Part shown: positions 1 through 11,914 of the stretch, in pieces
How the letters are laid out: each line of letters starts with the position of its first letter
Position numbering within the stretch: the first letter of the stretch is position 1
Assembly (NCBI GenBank): GCA_004194705.1
Contig: SADC01000398.1
Coordinates: 1-64,000, forward strand
From: Ditylenchus dipsaci
Lineage: Eukaryota > Nematoda > Chromadorea > Rhabditida > Anguinidae
DNA: 64,000 nucleotides
Direction: 5' to 3'
Made by a program: the position numbers and the translations under genes
The notes under the pieces: generated by a model
Seen by the model: the letters and a program-made list of their open reading frames with translations, nothing else
What the model was told of the DNA's origin: nothing
The model's database searches: none

Positions 1-880
1 GTTTACAATGGCCCTTTTCTTGTTTTTTATTTTTTTTTCAGGCTTAGGATGTTAAAAAACGGATTAACATGAATCGAGACTTTTTTAAGACCCTCCTTAC
101 ACACGTTGGCCTACTCAGCCTTAAAAATTACAAACACACAATAAGGGCTACCAAGCGAAAGAAACCACCTTATTTGGACAAGGCCCGAGATATCTTGAAC
201 TAAATCAAAATAATGACAGCGAATCATAACCTTTGAATTTTATAATCATTCAACTAGGGTGGGTATGGCAAATCACTAGACAGTTAATTTTGTACGGTCA
301 CCGGTAAGTAACTTCCACCGAATGGATCACCCAAATTAGTGATTGATAATTCAGATCAGTAATAATTTACACTATCTTTATTTTTATTGGGTTTTAATCA
401 CTAAACAGAAAACAATTTTAAAAATCCTTTTAATGATTGAAGAAGCATCTGTTTATTTTGACTAAATTTGTGTAATTATTTGAACCATAGGTCAGAAATG
501 AAAAAATAGTGAATAACCGGCTTTAAGTGGTCACTAGAAATCGCCGGATTTGGGGGTTTTGGTTGTTATTTTGTTTTATTGGTTTTTTTCAGATTAATTC
601 ATCATAAAAAACTGTTGTTTGCTAAATTTCTAAAATGTGCTGATGTGCAATTAAAGTCGAAAATTCAAAATCCTGAAACTGAAATAAAATAATTTGGCGC
701 TACTTGGATATACCCCCTATCAGACTACTAACGGCTCGTATCCAAAGAGAATTTCAAAATGGCTCTGATAAACCAAAATTGACTTTTCGGGTTTTTGAAT
801 ACATTTATGTAATGTCCAAGGACGTTTGAAAAAAGTTTGATTTGGTGTGGGTGTAACAAGTAGGTCTAAAATTTTACTTT
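1..880. other. AT-rich stretch, no gene seen
   Basis: No open frame with coding character, RNA gene or clear repeat end was recognised here. Confidence 0.4.
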
Positions 881-884
881 TTAG

Positions 885-1060
885 ATGCAGAAGACATCAA
901 GAAGATAATAAAAAGACCAAAATCGGTATTTGAAAGATATTTCTGATTATGTTTCCACTTCGTAGAAGATCTCGTAAAAATCTGTTACACAATTTTGCCT
1001 CAAATTACTGGGAACTCAGGAATTAATACAGAGAAACAACTTTTTTTAGAAAATACAAAT
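885..1060 (+). pseudogene. Fragment of a multicopy unknown gene (copy 1)
   Basis: After a possible acceptor (tttttag) an exon-like stretch reads DAEDIKKIIKRPKSVFERYF and then, in a second frame, FVEDLVKICYTILPQITG...EKQLFLENTNVS followed by TAA. A diverged paralogue lies at 39455-39640 with the same skeleton (FVKDLL, ITG, EEKQFF, NVS, stop). Conservation of the protein pattern between two distant copies suggests a real gene family rather than chance. The function is not recognised. The frame change and the lack of an obvious start suggest a broken or incompletely resolved copy. Confidence 0.3.
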
Positions 1061-1655
1061 GTGTCTTAAGTCAAGTCAAAGTTTATAAAATCATAGTTTA
1101 AGCTCTATTGATTTTTAGTGCCGGTTTTGTACATTTTCTTTCGAGCATATAAAATATTTTTTTCGGGAAAGAATAGTTTGAGCATTATTGTTTAAAAGTA
1201 CAGACTACATTTTACAACACAGCCCAACACTTGACTACACAACTTATTTTAACCACCGTCTTAATAGTTTTCGTATATTGAAGACAGAAATTTTCTCTGA
1301 AAAATCGACAGAGATAAACCAAACAAAAGTTCATTCGGAATTTCAATACAGGGAAGACAGTTGGCTCACCTCTTCTCTTTAACTATAACTCTCTTACTTT
1401 GACACTCTGCATGCCCACACAAGCTGAATGATTCTCTAAAGTTTAATAGCTTGGTGAAAGTGTTTGTGAGCTGGACGCTGGTGTTTAATTTTGCAAACAG
1501 ATTGCAGATCACATACACTCATTCTAAAAAGCAGATCCAAACGGTCATTCTAACCAGTGATGTTCTGCAGAAATTTTGCTCTTGCTCGCTCTTGTCTTCG
1601 GCCCCGAATTTCCGGCTGTGCTCTGGTCTAAGGAGAGCCAGAGCAGAGCTATATA

Positions 1656-2340
1656 CGGGTGCGCCAATTTTTTCGCACGTATTGTTGGCCATAACTTTTT
1701 GTTTTCATTGATTTTGACGTATTTTTTTAAGGAAAGTGAGACTCTAGCAACCGAACCGTACCAAATCAATTCTATCCGGCAGTTAGAGGTTGCGTGTATC
1801 CATACGAATTATATGACTTTTTTGAGTCAGGTGCTCGAGACCTGATTTTTATGCAAGACGTTCCTCCGCATTGGGCTCTAGCTGTTCGCAATTTGTTGAC
1901 GAAGCATTTCCTTTCGATGGATGAGCGAGGAACTCGACTTCACGGCTTCGTTTGCTGGCCGCCCTATTCGCCTGATTTGACGCCTGCGACTTTTTCTCTG
2001 GGGATGGTGAAGCAGGTTACGATCCAATCACTGCATGGCGAGGCTCAGAAGAAGAATCACACAAGCGTTTGCAGAGCTCCTGGTGAGATGATCAAAGAGC
2101 AATGGGAGCATATCAGCCGCCTCGAATACTCTTAAGTGAACGGGATATCAGTTGAGCAGGAATATGAGTGAAAGAGTTGTTTATTTGGACTGTTGTCACA
2201 AAGTGGTGTTCAAATAATTTTTTTGTCAAGTTTGGTACGGTCCGGTTGCCTAGAGTCTAGCTTTCTAAAAAAAATTACGTCAAAATCATGAAAAACAAAC
2301 GTTATGGCCAAAAACATAGTGCTAAAAATTGGCGCACCTG
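1656..2340 (+). mobile_element. Mariner-like element with ~110-bp terminal inverted repeats
   Basis: Left end CGGGTGCGCCAATTTTTT (from 1656) and right end AAAAATTGGCGCACCTG (to 2340) are inverted copies. Similarity continues inward for roughly 110 bp on each side (about 1656-1765 and 2228-2340), including the shared GACTCTAG..CAACCG and GTACCAAA segments. TA dinucleotides lie immediately outside (1654-1655 and 2341-2342), as expected for Tc1/mariner. Only about 460 bp separate the arms, so this is an internally deleted copy. It still carries the 3' part of a transposase. Confidence 0.8.
1794..2135 (+). pseudogene. Truncated Tc1/mariner transposase (C-terminal DDE part)
   Basis: The 113-codon frame contains FMQDVPPHWALAVRNLL and WPPYSPDLTP. 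These are hallmarks of the DDE transposase catalytic core: the second aspartate in QD..PPH, and the SPDLTP motif before the third acidic residue. The N-terminal DNA-binding part and the first catalytic aspartate are absent, and motifs are altered after TP (ATFSLGMVK instead of a D-F-LWG-like pattern). It lies inside the element defined by the long inverted repeats. It is almost certainly inactive. Confidence 0.75.
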
Positions 2341-2489
2341 TATGACTATAATTTTCAAGATTTTGAAAGTGTTTGTATCGAAGAATAACACAAAATTTGA
2401 AATAATAATGTGGTTTTTGGTTAGAGCTGATCATTCTACCTCATCGATTTCGTATGGTTCCTCCCAAATCGGGCGGTCGTAGTAAAAAA

Positions 2490-2612
2490 TAACATTTAGA
2501 ATTCTAGTCATTTTGGCCAATTTTCTATCGGTCGGTTATTTCGGTACGGTTAGTTTGTCCAAATCGGTTCGGTTAGTGGGATTCGGTATACCGTACCATG
2601 TACATCTCTAGT
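2490..2612. repeat. Possible hAT-type element end
   Basis: Repeated CGGTT/CGGTAC motifs run up to CCGTACCATGTACATCTCTAG. The reverse complement starts TAGAGATGTACATGG, a common form of hAT terminal sequence. The matching left end was not found, so this may be a solo end. Confidence 0.3.
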
Positions 2613-2799
2613 TTTATTAGAGAACGGAACATTTTTTACAAACTTTCGCTCTTGGCTCCTTGCCCGGAAATTTTGGCTCCTTTGCTCTGGCTATTGGCTA
2701 CTGCCTCAAATTGTAGCTCCTGCTCTGGCTCTTGCTCGAGCAAGAGCGTCGGAGCCAAGAGCGGAGCCAACGGCGCAGCTGCGACATCAATGTCCTGAA

Positions 2800-3780
2800 G
2801 CAAATCCTAAAGTGGTGTTGCTCAGTAGTAGTATCAAGGTGTTAGTACACAGATGGTGGCCTCAGACCGGTAGGATCAGGACATGTTAAGGTGTATCAGA
2901 CTTGTTTACGGTGCGATTCGGATCTGAGTTAAAGCGGGTTCGAAATTAAAATTTCGAAAAAAGAAATTTGGGTGAAAAAAAGATTATTTTATTTTATTCA
3001 AGTGTTATTGCTATTTTGAGCGAAAAAAAAGTTTTGACTAAAAATTCCAAAATAAAAAAGATAAAAATAAAGGGTCTCAAAATGACAAATCTTTTTAAAA
3101 AAGGCGATTTGGACCTTGTCAAAGGGCAAATTAGACAATTGTCAGAGGTTGGTCAAGTCTGGTTATCTTATCCATTCACAAGGGGGATATGGGGATGGCA
3201 TTGCATGAATTCAACCGAGTGCTTGGGTGGTTAAATTCTGTTTTGGCTGAATTAGAGCATGTTTAGAGTGAATCAGGCTTTGTTGCAGTGGATTATATTC
3301 AGGCAAAGCTGCATCTGACCGTGTTTAAGGTGAAAAAGATTATATCAAGGTGGAAGATGGAAACTAGGGTTGGTCGAATCGATATTTGGACCAAACCAAA
3401 GTTTTTTTAGTGAAACGAAATCAAAATTTTTTTATATTTGAAACGGAACCTCATATTGCAGCGGCAAAACACTATCAGGTGTGCTCTTTTGTGTGCTCAT
3501 TGTGTGTGCCGGTATGTTGGAATCGACTGCACCAAGGTAGTGATACCCAGGTTTGGACCCAGGTCTCAAGTAGAAGTATTCAAGTGGGGTGACAGAATAA
3601 TGTTATCCACAGCCCTTAAAATTCAATCATAATCACTTTCAACAAGAAAACGCCAAGAGTTTTGAAAAACTTTTCTCAACATGTTTTTTTTTATTTTACG
3701 CCCCTTAAACTTGAATCCTAGTGCAGTTCAAGAATTTTTGCAATTAAATTTTTAAGCGCATACCGATTATCTTCTATAAG
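2800..3780. other. Intergenic stretch, no gene seen
   Basis: A-rich sequence with low-complexity AAAAAG runs around 2940-3070. No coding pattern or element ends were recognised. Confidence 0.35.
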
Positions 3781-4068
3781 GACCATGGGGCCTTATTTTT
3801 CAACACTCTTTGGAGGTGGGATTATTTAGAAGTAGGGCCTTATTAGAATATTTATTTTTGGCTTTATTGGGCCTCTTTTGAGTTGGGCCTTATTTTCAAC
3901 ACCTCTAGAGAAGTGCGGCCAAACTCCCTGTAAACAAACTCCCTGTATAATGAACGATTTTTTACCTGAATAAGGCTCTAAAAACGACTCCCTCTATAAC
4001 GAACTCTCCATACAGAAAACTTAAGCCGGTCCAGGTGTTCGTTATAGAGCGAGTCGACTGTATGCCAA
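3780..4068. repeat. MITE fragments (TAATAAGG family, then TATA-rich pogo-like family)
   Basis: 3780-3905 holds the CCATGGGGCCTTATTTTTCAACAC core shared with 28200 and 52375. It is followed at 3905-4065 by tandem 'aactccctgta' motifs and an end reading TATAGAGCGAGTCGACTGTA, similar to the pogo-like MITE ends at 27510, 44145 and 51410. These are nested or adjacent old copies. Confidence 0.5.
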
Positions 4069-4299
4069 ATTCATAACGAGTCTAACACGCTAAGAATTAT
4101 ATTTTCTGCGAAAAACATTGCCAGAGATTGGATGGAAAATTATAAGAAAAATATTAAAAACCAGTTTCATGTGATTATTTTGCCATAAAATGCCTGTAAA
4201 GCATTAGAGAGAAAAGGCTGTATAGAAAGAGGAAAGACAAAATAAGAGCACTTTAGAGGGTCACTTTCGGCTTTCAAGGTGGCCCTGGCAAAAAAGAAA

Positions 4300-4620
4300 T
4301 AAGTGTTGAACATAGTTTGACACTGTAGCTAACGCATTAAATAACTCTTGGATACATGTTTCCTCATGCATCCAGAGTCACTTTCAAGTGATTCGTGTCT
4401 AAGGTGTGCATCTCGGATCCAAGCCGCAAAACCCCCTGCTCCTCCAAAGGAGCGCAGGCTTGGTTTTTGAGATGCGCGCACTCACTTAATTAGACATGAT
4501 TTCGAGAAGTACACTTGATCATAAAATGCATATAGAGTCTATTTTTGCCACGGCCCGAGTTGAAAACATGGTAAGACTGTCGAAAATAAGAAACATTTAC
4601 TTTCTAACGTTTTGCAATAA
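4300..4620. repeat. Palindromic repeat family PAL1, copy 1
   Basis: Shares with 40335-40660 and 46870-47185 a string of blocks: TTGAACATAGTTT, CTCCAGAGTCACTTTC-like, GATGCGCGCACTCACTTA, GAAGTAC.CTTGATCA and TTTTTGCCACGGCCC. The centre is a GC-rich hairpin (CCCCCTG...GGAGCGCAGG) around 4430-4460. There is no coding potential. Confidence 0.65.
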
Positions 4621-5099
4621 AGTGGCGAAAGTGGCGTGGGCGAATTGAGTTTATGACAGTAGTTTTTTAGGGAGAGGGGTAGTGTATGACAGTAGCGTCG
4701 ATTTTGTCACCTTTTTGTATCTTTCCAAGAATTTTCACTTTTTGCAACTTTTTTACCTTTTTCAACTTTTTTCTCAACTTTTTTTTTTGCATTTTCGCGT
4801 CTGGTGAATCCAGATTTTTTTTTGAATTTTAGCCAGCATTTTAGCTGCAAAATAAATGAAAAGTATTATAATAAAGAAGAATAATATCGATGCGGCCATT
4901 TATCGGTAAAACATTCGTTTGAACTTATTAAACAAAATTTAAAATGCTTAGTTATTTAGGACACCCATACTCTTCTCGTAAGTGTATACTTGAGGTATCA
5001 GTTTGGAGAGTTGTTGGCAGTCAGTTTGTACAGTCAGTTTGGAGGTGGGTTTGCTTCGATATTAGGTGACCACCATCTTGCACTAGATTTCCAGGAAAA

Positions 5100-6380
5100 A
5101 GAGAGGAACCATGTTGACGGGCACTTCTTCCATAAATGGAATTACGCCTAGCTCTGACGTAACGCCTTGATTTCTAGCGTTGACTGGACGCTGTCAAGCA
5201 AAGGACTGGAAACTGCACGTGTCAAGGACATATTGCCGTTTTGACCAGTGCGGAGACGCAGGGTTGAAGATTTGGACTTCTGCGCACATAAAAAGACTCA
5301 CTCGTGCTTCTGCGTAGCAGTTGAACGATGGTGGCCACTATCCGTGTTCTGGGCGCTAGGCGGAAAATAGCCTGTTTTAGCGCTGATGTGGCGTACTGGC
5401 GTTGCCGGATTCGGGCGTAGCTACTGTATTTGTTGTACGCGTGAACTGGCAAACTGAGCTGGTCGCACTGATGTAAATGCGATTGCCCTCAGGTTTGCGG
5501 CTTTCGAACGCTTGCCTTTTTTTTTTTAAAATCTTGGCTTGGCTTTGGTGTGGTAGCCGAAGTTGTGTCTGACAGAGCGCGGATGTGATTTTCCGGTGCA
5601 TGGATTGCATTTCATAGTTTTTGAACAGATCACTGGTAGAGTGCGGCTTTCGCACTTTTTTCAGGCACTTCGGGCATAAAAGAAGTTCAGTGTTCTATTC
5701 TTTTATCTTCGATTAGCTATTTTGGCACTGATCTGGAAAGTGAATATCACCACATCTGAAGGAGCACGGATATTTGCCGGATTCCTGGTTACCACTGTTG
5801 AAGGATTCACTGCAAGCGCCTGGTTGCTCTGAAGCCCTCCCCAGCTGGCTGAGTTGAATGACTTTCTTCGGACGTAGGTGTGTTTTTGTGCGTCTGCGAG
5901 AATGTGCGGTGCAGCTCTTCTTGTTCTCGTATCACATTGCCAAGCTCACGTCGAAGAGTTCAGTGGTCCACTAGCTTTTGAATGTGTTTTGCACTAGCTT
6001 TGACTTCGTGGCAGAACTCGTTGTGCAGAGGAGCCTCATTCTTTGCGCTCCTCTTTTGTGCATTTCTGCAACACCAGATTCTAATCATTTTGACCTTTTC
6101 AAATTTTTAGCCAACAACTGCAGCATATCTCTTTCTGTGTGCTTAAATGAAATTCGGCGTCTCAATTCGAGCGGATGTTGGCAGATCACTGCCGCGTCGA
6201 CAGTTGCCATACTGGCGGGATCTCTCAGCCGATACACCTTAACTCCGTGATGGCCTGACGATCTGGCCATATAACTGTTGCCGACTAGTGGACAAAGTTC
6301 AGGTTGGCTAAGGATTTTCCAGGGTTTTTTTAATCTACAAATTAGCAACACTTGTCTTAGTAAGACAAACAGCAATGCCA
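5100..6380 (-). pseudogene. Decayed BEL/Pao-type retrotransposon gag/protease start
   Basis: On the minus strand, frames broken by stops and shifts give, in order: an N-terminal helical part (PLELRRRISFKHTERDML), a first knuckle-like CSFRCGDIHFPDQC near 5750, a second knuckle-like CPKCLKKVRKPH near 5660, and a protease-like start LVKTAIC ... PLLDS near 5225-5150. This order matches BEL/Pao polyproteins and parallels the better-preserved copy at 30544-31216. It is called from motif order only, because every frame is interrupted. No LTRs were identified. Confidence 0.4.
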
Positions 6381-6913
6381 GTAAGGAACCTTGCTAAACT
6401 AGGGTTTGGCGACCACGGTGTGTCTACCAGTAGTTTAGTAGGCTCCTAAAATTTTCGTTAAAGAGTAAAGAATTTTAAACTTTTCCGACTGTTCCCACTT
6501 TCAATCAGCACTTCAAAGTAGTAGGCAGTTAGTTTAAAGCAGACACTTCTGGTTATAGAGAGGCCTTCAGGATCAGCAAAACGGTGGCATAAGAGCAGGT
6601 ACCAAGACTTCAGGCGATGATGGCACCTTCTGGCTGTTCTGGTTCGATCGGCCCACTTGACGGTTTCAGTAGTCGGTTTTAGACCGTCAAATAAATTTGT
6701 GCTAGAATAAAATAGAATAGAAATTTTATTAGCAAATAAATAAAACACAAAGTTTTAGCAGATGATCAAAACGATCAGGAGACGGTAAGCCTGATGGGAT
6801 GAACGGGGATGCTGCTTATCGGCTATTTCTATCAGCAGCTACAAATAAAAGAATGTAGCTAAGGAGTGGTGGTTCAGGGGAAAAGCACAACCAGTGTGCT
6901 TACATCACAACAT

Positions 6914-7150
6914 ACCGTATTCGCTCTAATTTAGACCCGGGTCTATAATTTTTCAACCTCCTAAAAATCGGGAAATTTTGATTTGATCTCGAACTTTTCG
7001 GGTGCTCACCAAAATCAAAAAGTGGAATCGGTTAGAGATTCGTGGAGTTAAGAAAACTAAATATTTTTCTTCTCCTCCAAGATACAGACCTCAAAGCCGA
7101 GGGGTCTCCATAATTAGAGAGGGGTCTATAATTAGAGCGATACAGTACAT
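6914..7150. repeat. CCGTATT-ended MITE
   Basis: Begins TACCGTATTCGCTCTAATTT and ends AATTAGAGCGATACAGTA, an imperfect inverted pair, with GGGTCTATAATT motifs inside. Same terminal pattern as 28181, 42396 and 45826. Confidence 0.6.
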
Positions 7151-7619
7151 TTCAAAAGGGAAAAGTTCGCGCCAGATACAGCGTCTTATTTGAAATGAAT
7201 TTGTGGTTGATCCGCACATATTTGTCGGGATGAGTGATTGCTTCAAGTTTATCAGAGGAGGCTAAAATTGGAACACCTGTGAAATATGTAAATCTTCGTC
7301 TTATTTTCAAACTTATCAGTGTTTCCTTGTTTCAGTGTGTGAGGACTCGCGCGGCTATGTCTAGTTTCTGATAAGCTATCAATTAGCTGGATACATACGA
7401 GAAGTAGGAGAACAATCTATTTTCAAAAAAATGTAGTTTTAAAAGCCAAAACTTCAACACCAAGAACAAGAAAATTTTGAAAATTTGACGGAATATTTAC
7501 ATATTTTGACGCGTTTCACTAGAACTTAAGGAATTGTTGTTTGATGCCTTTTAAACTGATTGGTTCTTTATTGTCATCGTTACGCAATTGAGGTCCACAA
7601 ACTTAATCAAAAAGTAAAA

Positions 7620-8530
7620 AAGATTGGGGTTAATGTACCAAAAAAGTGTCAAGAAAACATCCACTTCATCACCTGCTTTGAGCAGTCTTTGGGTCGACGG
7701 TTCGATTTCATAGCAATCTAATCTGCTGAAGAAAAATGCCATAGGAATGTGAATAGCAATGAATCACAAAAGTCTGTTCATCTTGTTGTGTTTGCGATAT
7801 CCAAATCAGTGTTCGAAATATTCAAACTGGCTTTGCGTAGAGTTGAGAGATCGGCATCACTAGCAAAAGCGATGAGAAGATTGATCTTTTGGATTACTAG
7901 GGTCTTATATTTGTCTTTATCAGAGAGAAGTGTACGCTGTAGTCACTTTTTGGACGCATAGTCGATTTTTGAAATATAAAACTCATATTGATAATTTAGG
8001 TAAGAAAATGAACGTCACGTACACGCTGGACAAAATGTAAGCGTATATCATTTTTTAATTTAAAATTTCATGAAATTGCGGCCTCCGACGCCGAAGAGGT
8101 TGAATATAATCCCCCTCCCTTAATATTCCCCATTTCCTGAGGAGGGTTGAAATTAATTCCCATGGGGTATTAAAAAAGGTATATGGTATGCTCGTTGATC
8201 CAAATTCTGTTTTTCTGTTTCTGTTATTTGAAAAATTTGACTACTGAACTGCTTTACACTGAATAATTAAAGTTTGTTTATTAAGTTTGAAAAACAGTGT
8301 AGAAGTAGCACATTTAAATTTTTGAATTTGAAACTAAAAACTGGAAAGTTTAATAGGCATCATGACCAATCATTAACTGTGTCCAGTGAGATGCCCAGGC
8401 TGCAGAACCACTTTATAAGTGCTGTTTTCAGGGCGAATTGTAGACATCGGAAAAACTCGCGGCAGTAGTTTCTCATACGACACATTGTGAGCCAGTCGAA
8501 ATAAATGTTTGAAAAGGGTGCGGTTGCACT
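7620..8530 (-). CDS. Unassigned minus-strand gene (partial model)
   Basis: Three exon-like blocks are visible on the minus strand. Exon 8530-8378 follows a good acceptor (TTTATTTCAG) and reads CNRTLFKHLFRLAHNVSYEK..STIRPENSTYKVVLQPGH with no stop. Block 7936-7776, after CTACAG, reads RTLLSDKDKYKTLVIQKINL..FASDADLSTL..ISNTDLDIANTT. Block 7725-7620, after TTCTTCAG, reads RLDCYEIEPSTQRLLKAGDEVDVFLTLFW. The composition looks coding and the acceptors resemble those of the firm genes. The second block faintly resembles a HEAT-repeat stretch of beta-adaptins, but this is too weak to use. No start or stop was fixed and the donors are uncertain. Confidence 0.35.
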
Positions 8531-8752
8531 CTGAAATAAATATATGGCTTTTCCAGTCTTAGCTCATTAGGGGAGGTGGAGTTGAGGTTGGGCGGCGGTT
8601 AAGTGGTAGGGGGTCTAGTATTTTTCTTTCTTGAATTTTTTTTGGCTTAGAGTGGGAATTCCATCGCCTTCTGTTCAGCTATTTTTTTTTCAAGGGGGAG
8701 GACCTGTGAAATGCTGCTTCTTGTGCTCTAATAGACACGGAGACACTTTGGT

Positions 8753-9193
8753 TTCTAAAAATCGGATGTGACTGAAATATCCCGGTAATGTCTGAAATCT
8801 CCCGGCTATTTTATTTTTTTCCGGATTTTTCAAATTTGCCTTAATTACGAAATCTCCCGGCTATTTTCTGAAAATAGCCGGCTTTTCTTAGAAAATGACT
8901 GAATTCCGCATCAAAAGTCGTATTTTGCAGCAAATTTCGATTTTGCACTGTTCATTGATTTTCTAAATTTTTAAGAAAAAGTTGAAGAGAAATGGGCAAA
9001 GCGGAATTCGCTGCAATTATGACTTTTTGCTGCGAATGCAGTCATTTTCTAAGAAAAGCCGGGAAAATTTCAGAAAATAGCCGGGAGATTTCAGTATTTA
9101 AGGCAATTTGAAATAGCGGGAAAAAAATAAAATAGTTGTGAGATTTCAGACATTAGCCGGACATTTCAATTTGATCCCTAAAAATCTCAGTTG
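8753..9193. repeat. Inverted-repeat element with CTCCCGGCTATTTT arms
   Basis: Left arm (TGTCTGAAATCTCCCGGCTA, then GAAAATAGCCGGCTTTTCTT) is mirrored by the right arm (AAGAAAAGCCGGGAAAATTT, then GAGATTTCAGACATTAGCCGG). About 120 bp lie between the arms. It looks like a foldback MITE. Confidence 0.7.
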
Positions 9194-9419
9194 TGAACCA
9201 GGACACCCTTGATTTTTGATCAGTTTAAATTTCGATCGAAATGTTGTCTAAGTATTGAAAATAATTTTGGTCGGGTGGATTCACGGGTTACCTTTAGCGT
9301 AAAAAAAGAGTTGAAAAAGGGTGGCGGTGGGATTTGCTGAGGTTTAAAGAATCCCATTTTCAAAGCAAAGCTATTTGATCCCAAAATCTATTTTTGTTGA
9401 AGAAGGCTGTTTTAGTGAA

Positions 9420-9605
9420 TTAACTTCGCAGGAGCACTTGTGTTCATCTTGGCGTCAACAGTCTTTTACGCGGCGTACATCTTCAAGGCAGGCGTCTGTC
9501 GGCAGAACAGTGAAAAGCTCCATCTGTGCAGCTGCTACAGTCATCTTCATCCTCGTCTTCTGGACACTCTGCCAAACCTGTTTCAAAAACGTAGCTGTTA
9601 ATGTT
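9420..9605 (-). pseudogene. LDL-receptor class A repeat exon, degenerate
   Basis: The minus strand reads GLAECPEDEDEDDCSSCTDGAFHC, then after a one-base shift CLEDVRRVKDC, a TGA, then RQDEHKC. This is the cysteine and acidic spacing of LDLa repeats, including an E-D-E-D calcium-cage-like end. The frameshift and stop mean either a dead exon or sequencing error. It is probably the most downstream recognised exon of the LDLa gene whose other exons lie at 12.6-17.1 kb. Confidence 0.45.
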
Positions 9606-10149
9606 TTCAAAATTTTAGGTCCGCACTCAGGTCGACACTCAGGCCCACACTCAACTAAGAGCGTGCGGAATCATTTTTATTATTTTTTTTTTCAATTATA
9701 TACAGCTTTTGACGCCCTGAATCTTAGCTACAAAATAGTACAAACAAAAAAATCCATGGAAAAAATTTAAAAAAACACGCTTAGGTCAACACTAAGATCG
9801 ACACTCATTGTGAATTTGCCTTCACTCAAACGCAATAAATATTTTTAAAGTACGATACGTGAAATTTCCACTTTTTGAAAAGTACCCAATTGCTTTTAGA
9901 ATGTGCCTAGTTTTAGGAAGATGTGCCCACTTTTCTTGAAAATATGCCCAGTTTTTGTGAAAATGTGCTCAGTTCTCGATATACCTTGTTTTTTCGCCTT
10001 ACAAGGAACCTTGCAGCTTATTTTTCACTCACCCAGTGGAGTTTGGTCTCATTGGATAGCCAGTAGGCGACTTTCAAGCAAATATGTTGAGATCTCGGCC
10101 CATAGGCCAAAATTTGGGATGAGAAGGCCAGTAAAGTATTGAAAAGGCT

Positions 10150-10195
10150 TCATATATGCATCGCTAGGTCACAGGTTCAAATACCACTGCGTGCA
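10150..10195 (+). repeat. tRNA-like B-box motif in a repeat arm
   Basis: GGTCACAGGTTCAAATACCA resembles a pol III B box (GGTTCRANNCC). An inverted copy is at about 11590-11610 in the opposite palindrome arm. A full tRNA fold was not identified, so this may be a tRNA-derived SINE remnant. Confidence 0.3.
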
Positions 10196-10599
10196 CACCA
10201 TTTTTTACCTTATTTTTCAATTTTGCCTTCGCTAATAAACTTTTTTAAAAGCTAAGAGCCTGGGGCCTATTGCAACAGATGATAGCTGAGAGTTGATAGT
10301 TGATAGCGTTGCAAAGCTAAGAGTTGAGAGTTGATAATTATCAGAAAAAATCGGAGGGGTTTTTGATAGTTGATAGTGATTTGGGTACTTTTATAGCCCC
10401 CTACCTCATACTCGGATTTTTTTCAAAGTGACCCAAAATCACCCCCGAACTCATTTTTTCTGCTGAACATGATAAAAGAAGCATTTCTAAACACTTTCTA
10501 AATGAAAAACTTTGAATTTTGTCAAAAAGTTTGCCTCCAACCTTCAGGGGTAGGTGATCTTTTTTAGGGTGTTTAGGGTCATTTTTGTGTGATTTATCA

Positions 10600-10790
10600 A
10601 TTTTCTTGCTGGAGCTTGGTGAAAAGAGGCTCTTAATGCATTTTTGATCAAGAGTCTTGCTCGGATAATGTCTGAGGTGAGTGAGTGCGCGCATCTTTAA
10701 CCAACCAAGCCCTCGTGCACCCCTTCGGGGGCGCAGGCGGCTTGGTTGCTTGGGTTGAGATAGTTTGACAGTGGTAAAATATCGTGTTCT
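10600..10790 (-). repeat. PAL1 family, partial copy
   Basis: GAGTGAGTGCGCGCATC and a GC-rich hairpin (CCCTTCGGGGGCGCAGG) match the centre of the PAL1 copies at 4300, 28690 and 40335. Confidence 0.55.
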
Positions 10791-10819
10791 CGGGTATTTT
10801 TGAGTGGGAATCATCCGTA

Positions 10820-11125
10820 GTCAGCATTTTGAAAATTTCGCGAAGTATTTGAATTTTTTATCTGAACCAGCCAAACCAAGTGGTCGTTCTTGGATCAAAA
10901 ATTTTTTGACGTTTTTCATGTTCCAAAACCTGTTTTCTGGACTATTCGGGCACGCTGAAGATGGTTTGATAGTGGTAAAATCGCGTTTCTCGGGTATTTT
11001 TGAGTTTAGAAAATGGTTGATTTTGGTGAAATCAATTATTTGCCAAAACTCAAAAATCCGAGAACACGACATTTACCACTATCAAACCATCTTCAGGATG
11101 CCCGAATCAGTCCGGAGAATAGGTT
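10820..11125. repeat. Palindrome with GATAGTGGTAAAAT arms
   Basis: TTTGATAGTGGTAAAATCGC..TCGGGTATTTTTGAGTTT (10966-11008) is answered by CAAAACTCAAAAATCCGAG..ACCACTATCAAACC (11044-11090). The same arm sequence appears again at 10768-10805, so the block was assembled from repeated units. Confidence 0.6.
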
Positions 11126-11914
11126 TTGATACATGAAAACCGTAAAAGATTTTTGGTCCAAGTGGTCGACCACTTGATTTGGCTGGTTGAGACTAAAACC
11201 AATTATAACGATACTCCTCAGTTGAGTTTATGGTGCAGTGGTGAACATGATTGGGTCAACTTTTTAAATATTTTCAAATGTTTTTTTTTACTTTTTTCGG
11301 TACACCCATAATAGTAACAAATGTGATAGTGTTGCAACGGTTGACAGTTGATACTTGATAGTTGATAGCTGAGAGTGAATAACTCTCATTATTGCAACAC
11401 TATCACTATCAACTATTAAGTGTCTACTCTCAACTCTCAACTATTACTCTTAACTCTCAACTGTTGCAACACTATAACTCTCAACTATCAAATATCTACT
11501 CTCAACTTCATCTGTTGCAATAGGCCCCTGATGATCATTTAAACACCAAGCTTGTAAATGAAAAGGGTAAAAAATGAGTGTGCCCAGTGGTACTAGAACC
11601 TGTGACCTAGGCTACATGAATGTCCCAATTCCTTTTATTCGAGAATGCCTTGATCCACTGTGGTTCTGAATACTTACTGCCTTCTCGTCCCAACTTTTTG
11701 GCCTATGGGTCCTAGATCTCAACAGATTGGATTTAAAGTCGCATACTGGCTATCAAATGAGACAAACTCCCATGGGCGAGTGAAAAACAAGCTTGCAAGG
11801 TTTCCTTGTTAGATAAAGCGTATCTCTTCAGCTGGAACGGCGAAAATAGATGTTCTATTATAAGTTTGCCAAAATATGCAGACTCAATCAGTGTTTGGAC
11901 TTTTAGAAAAGGGT

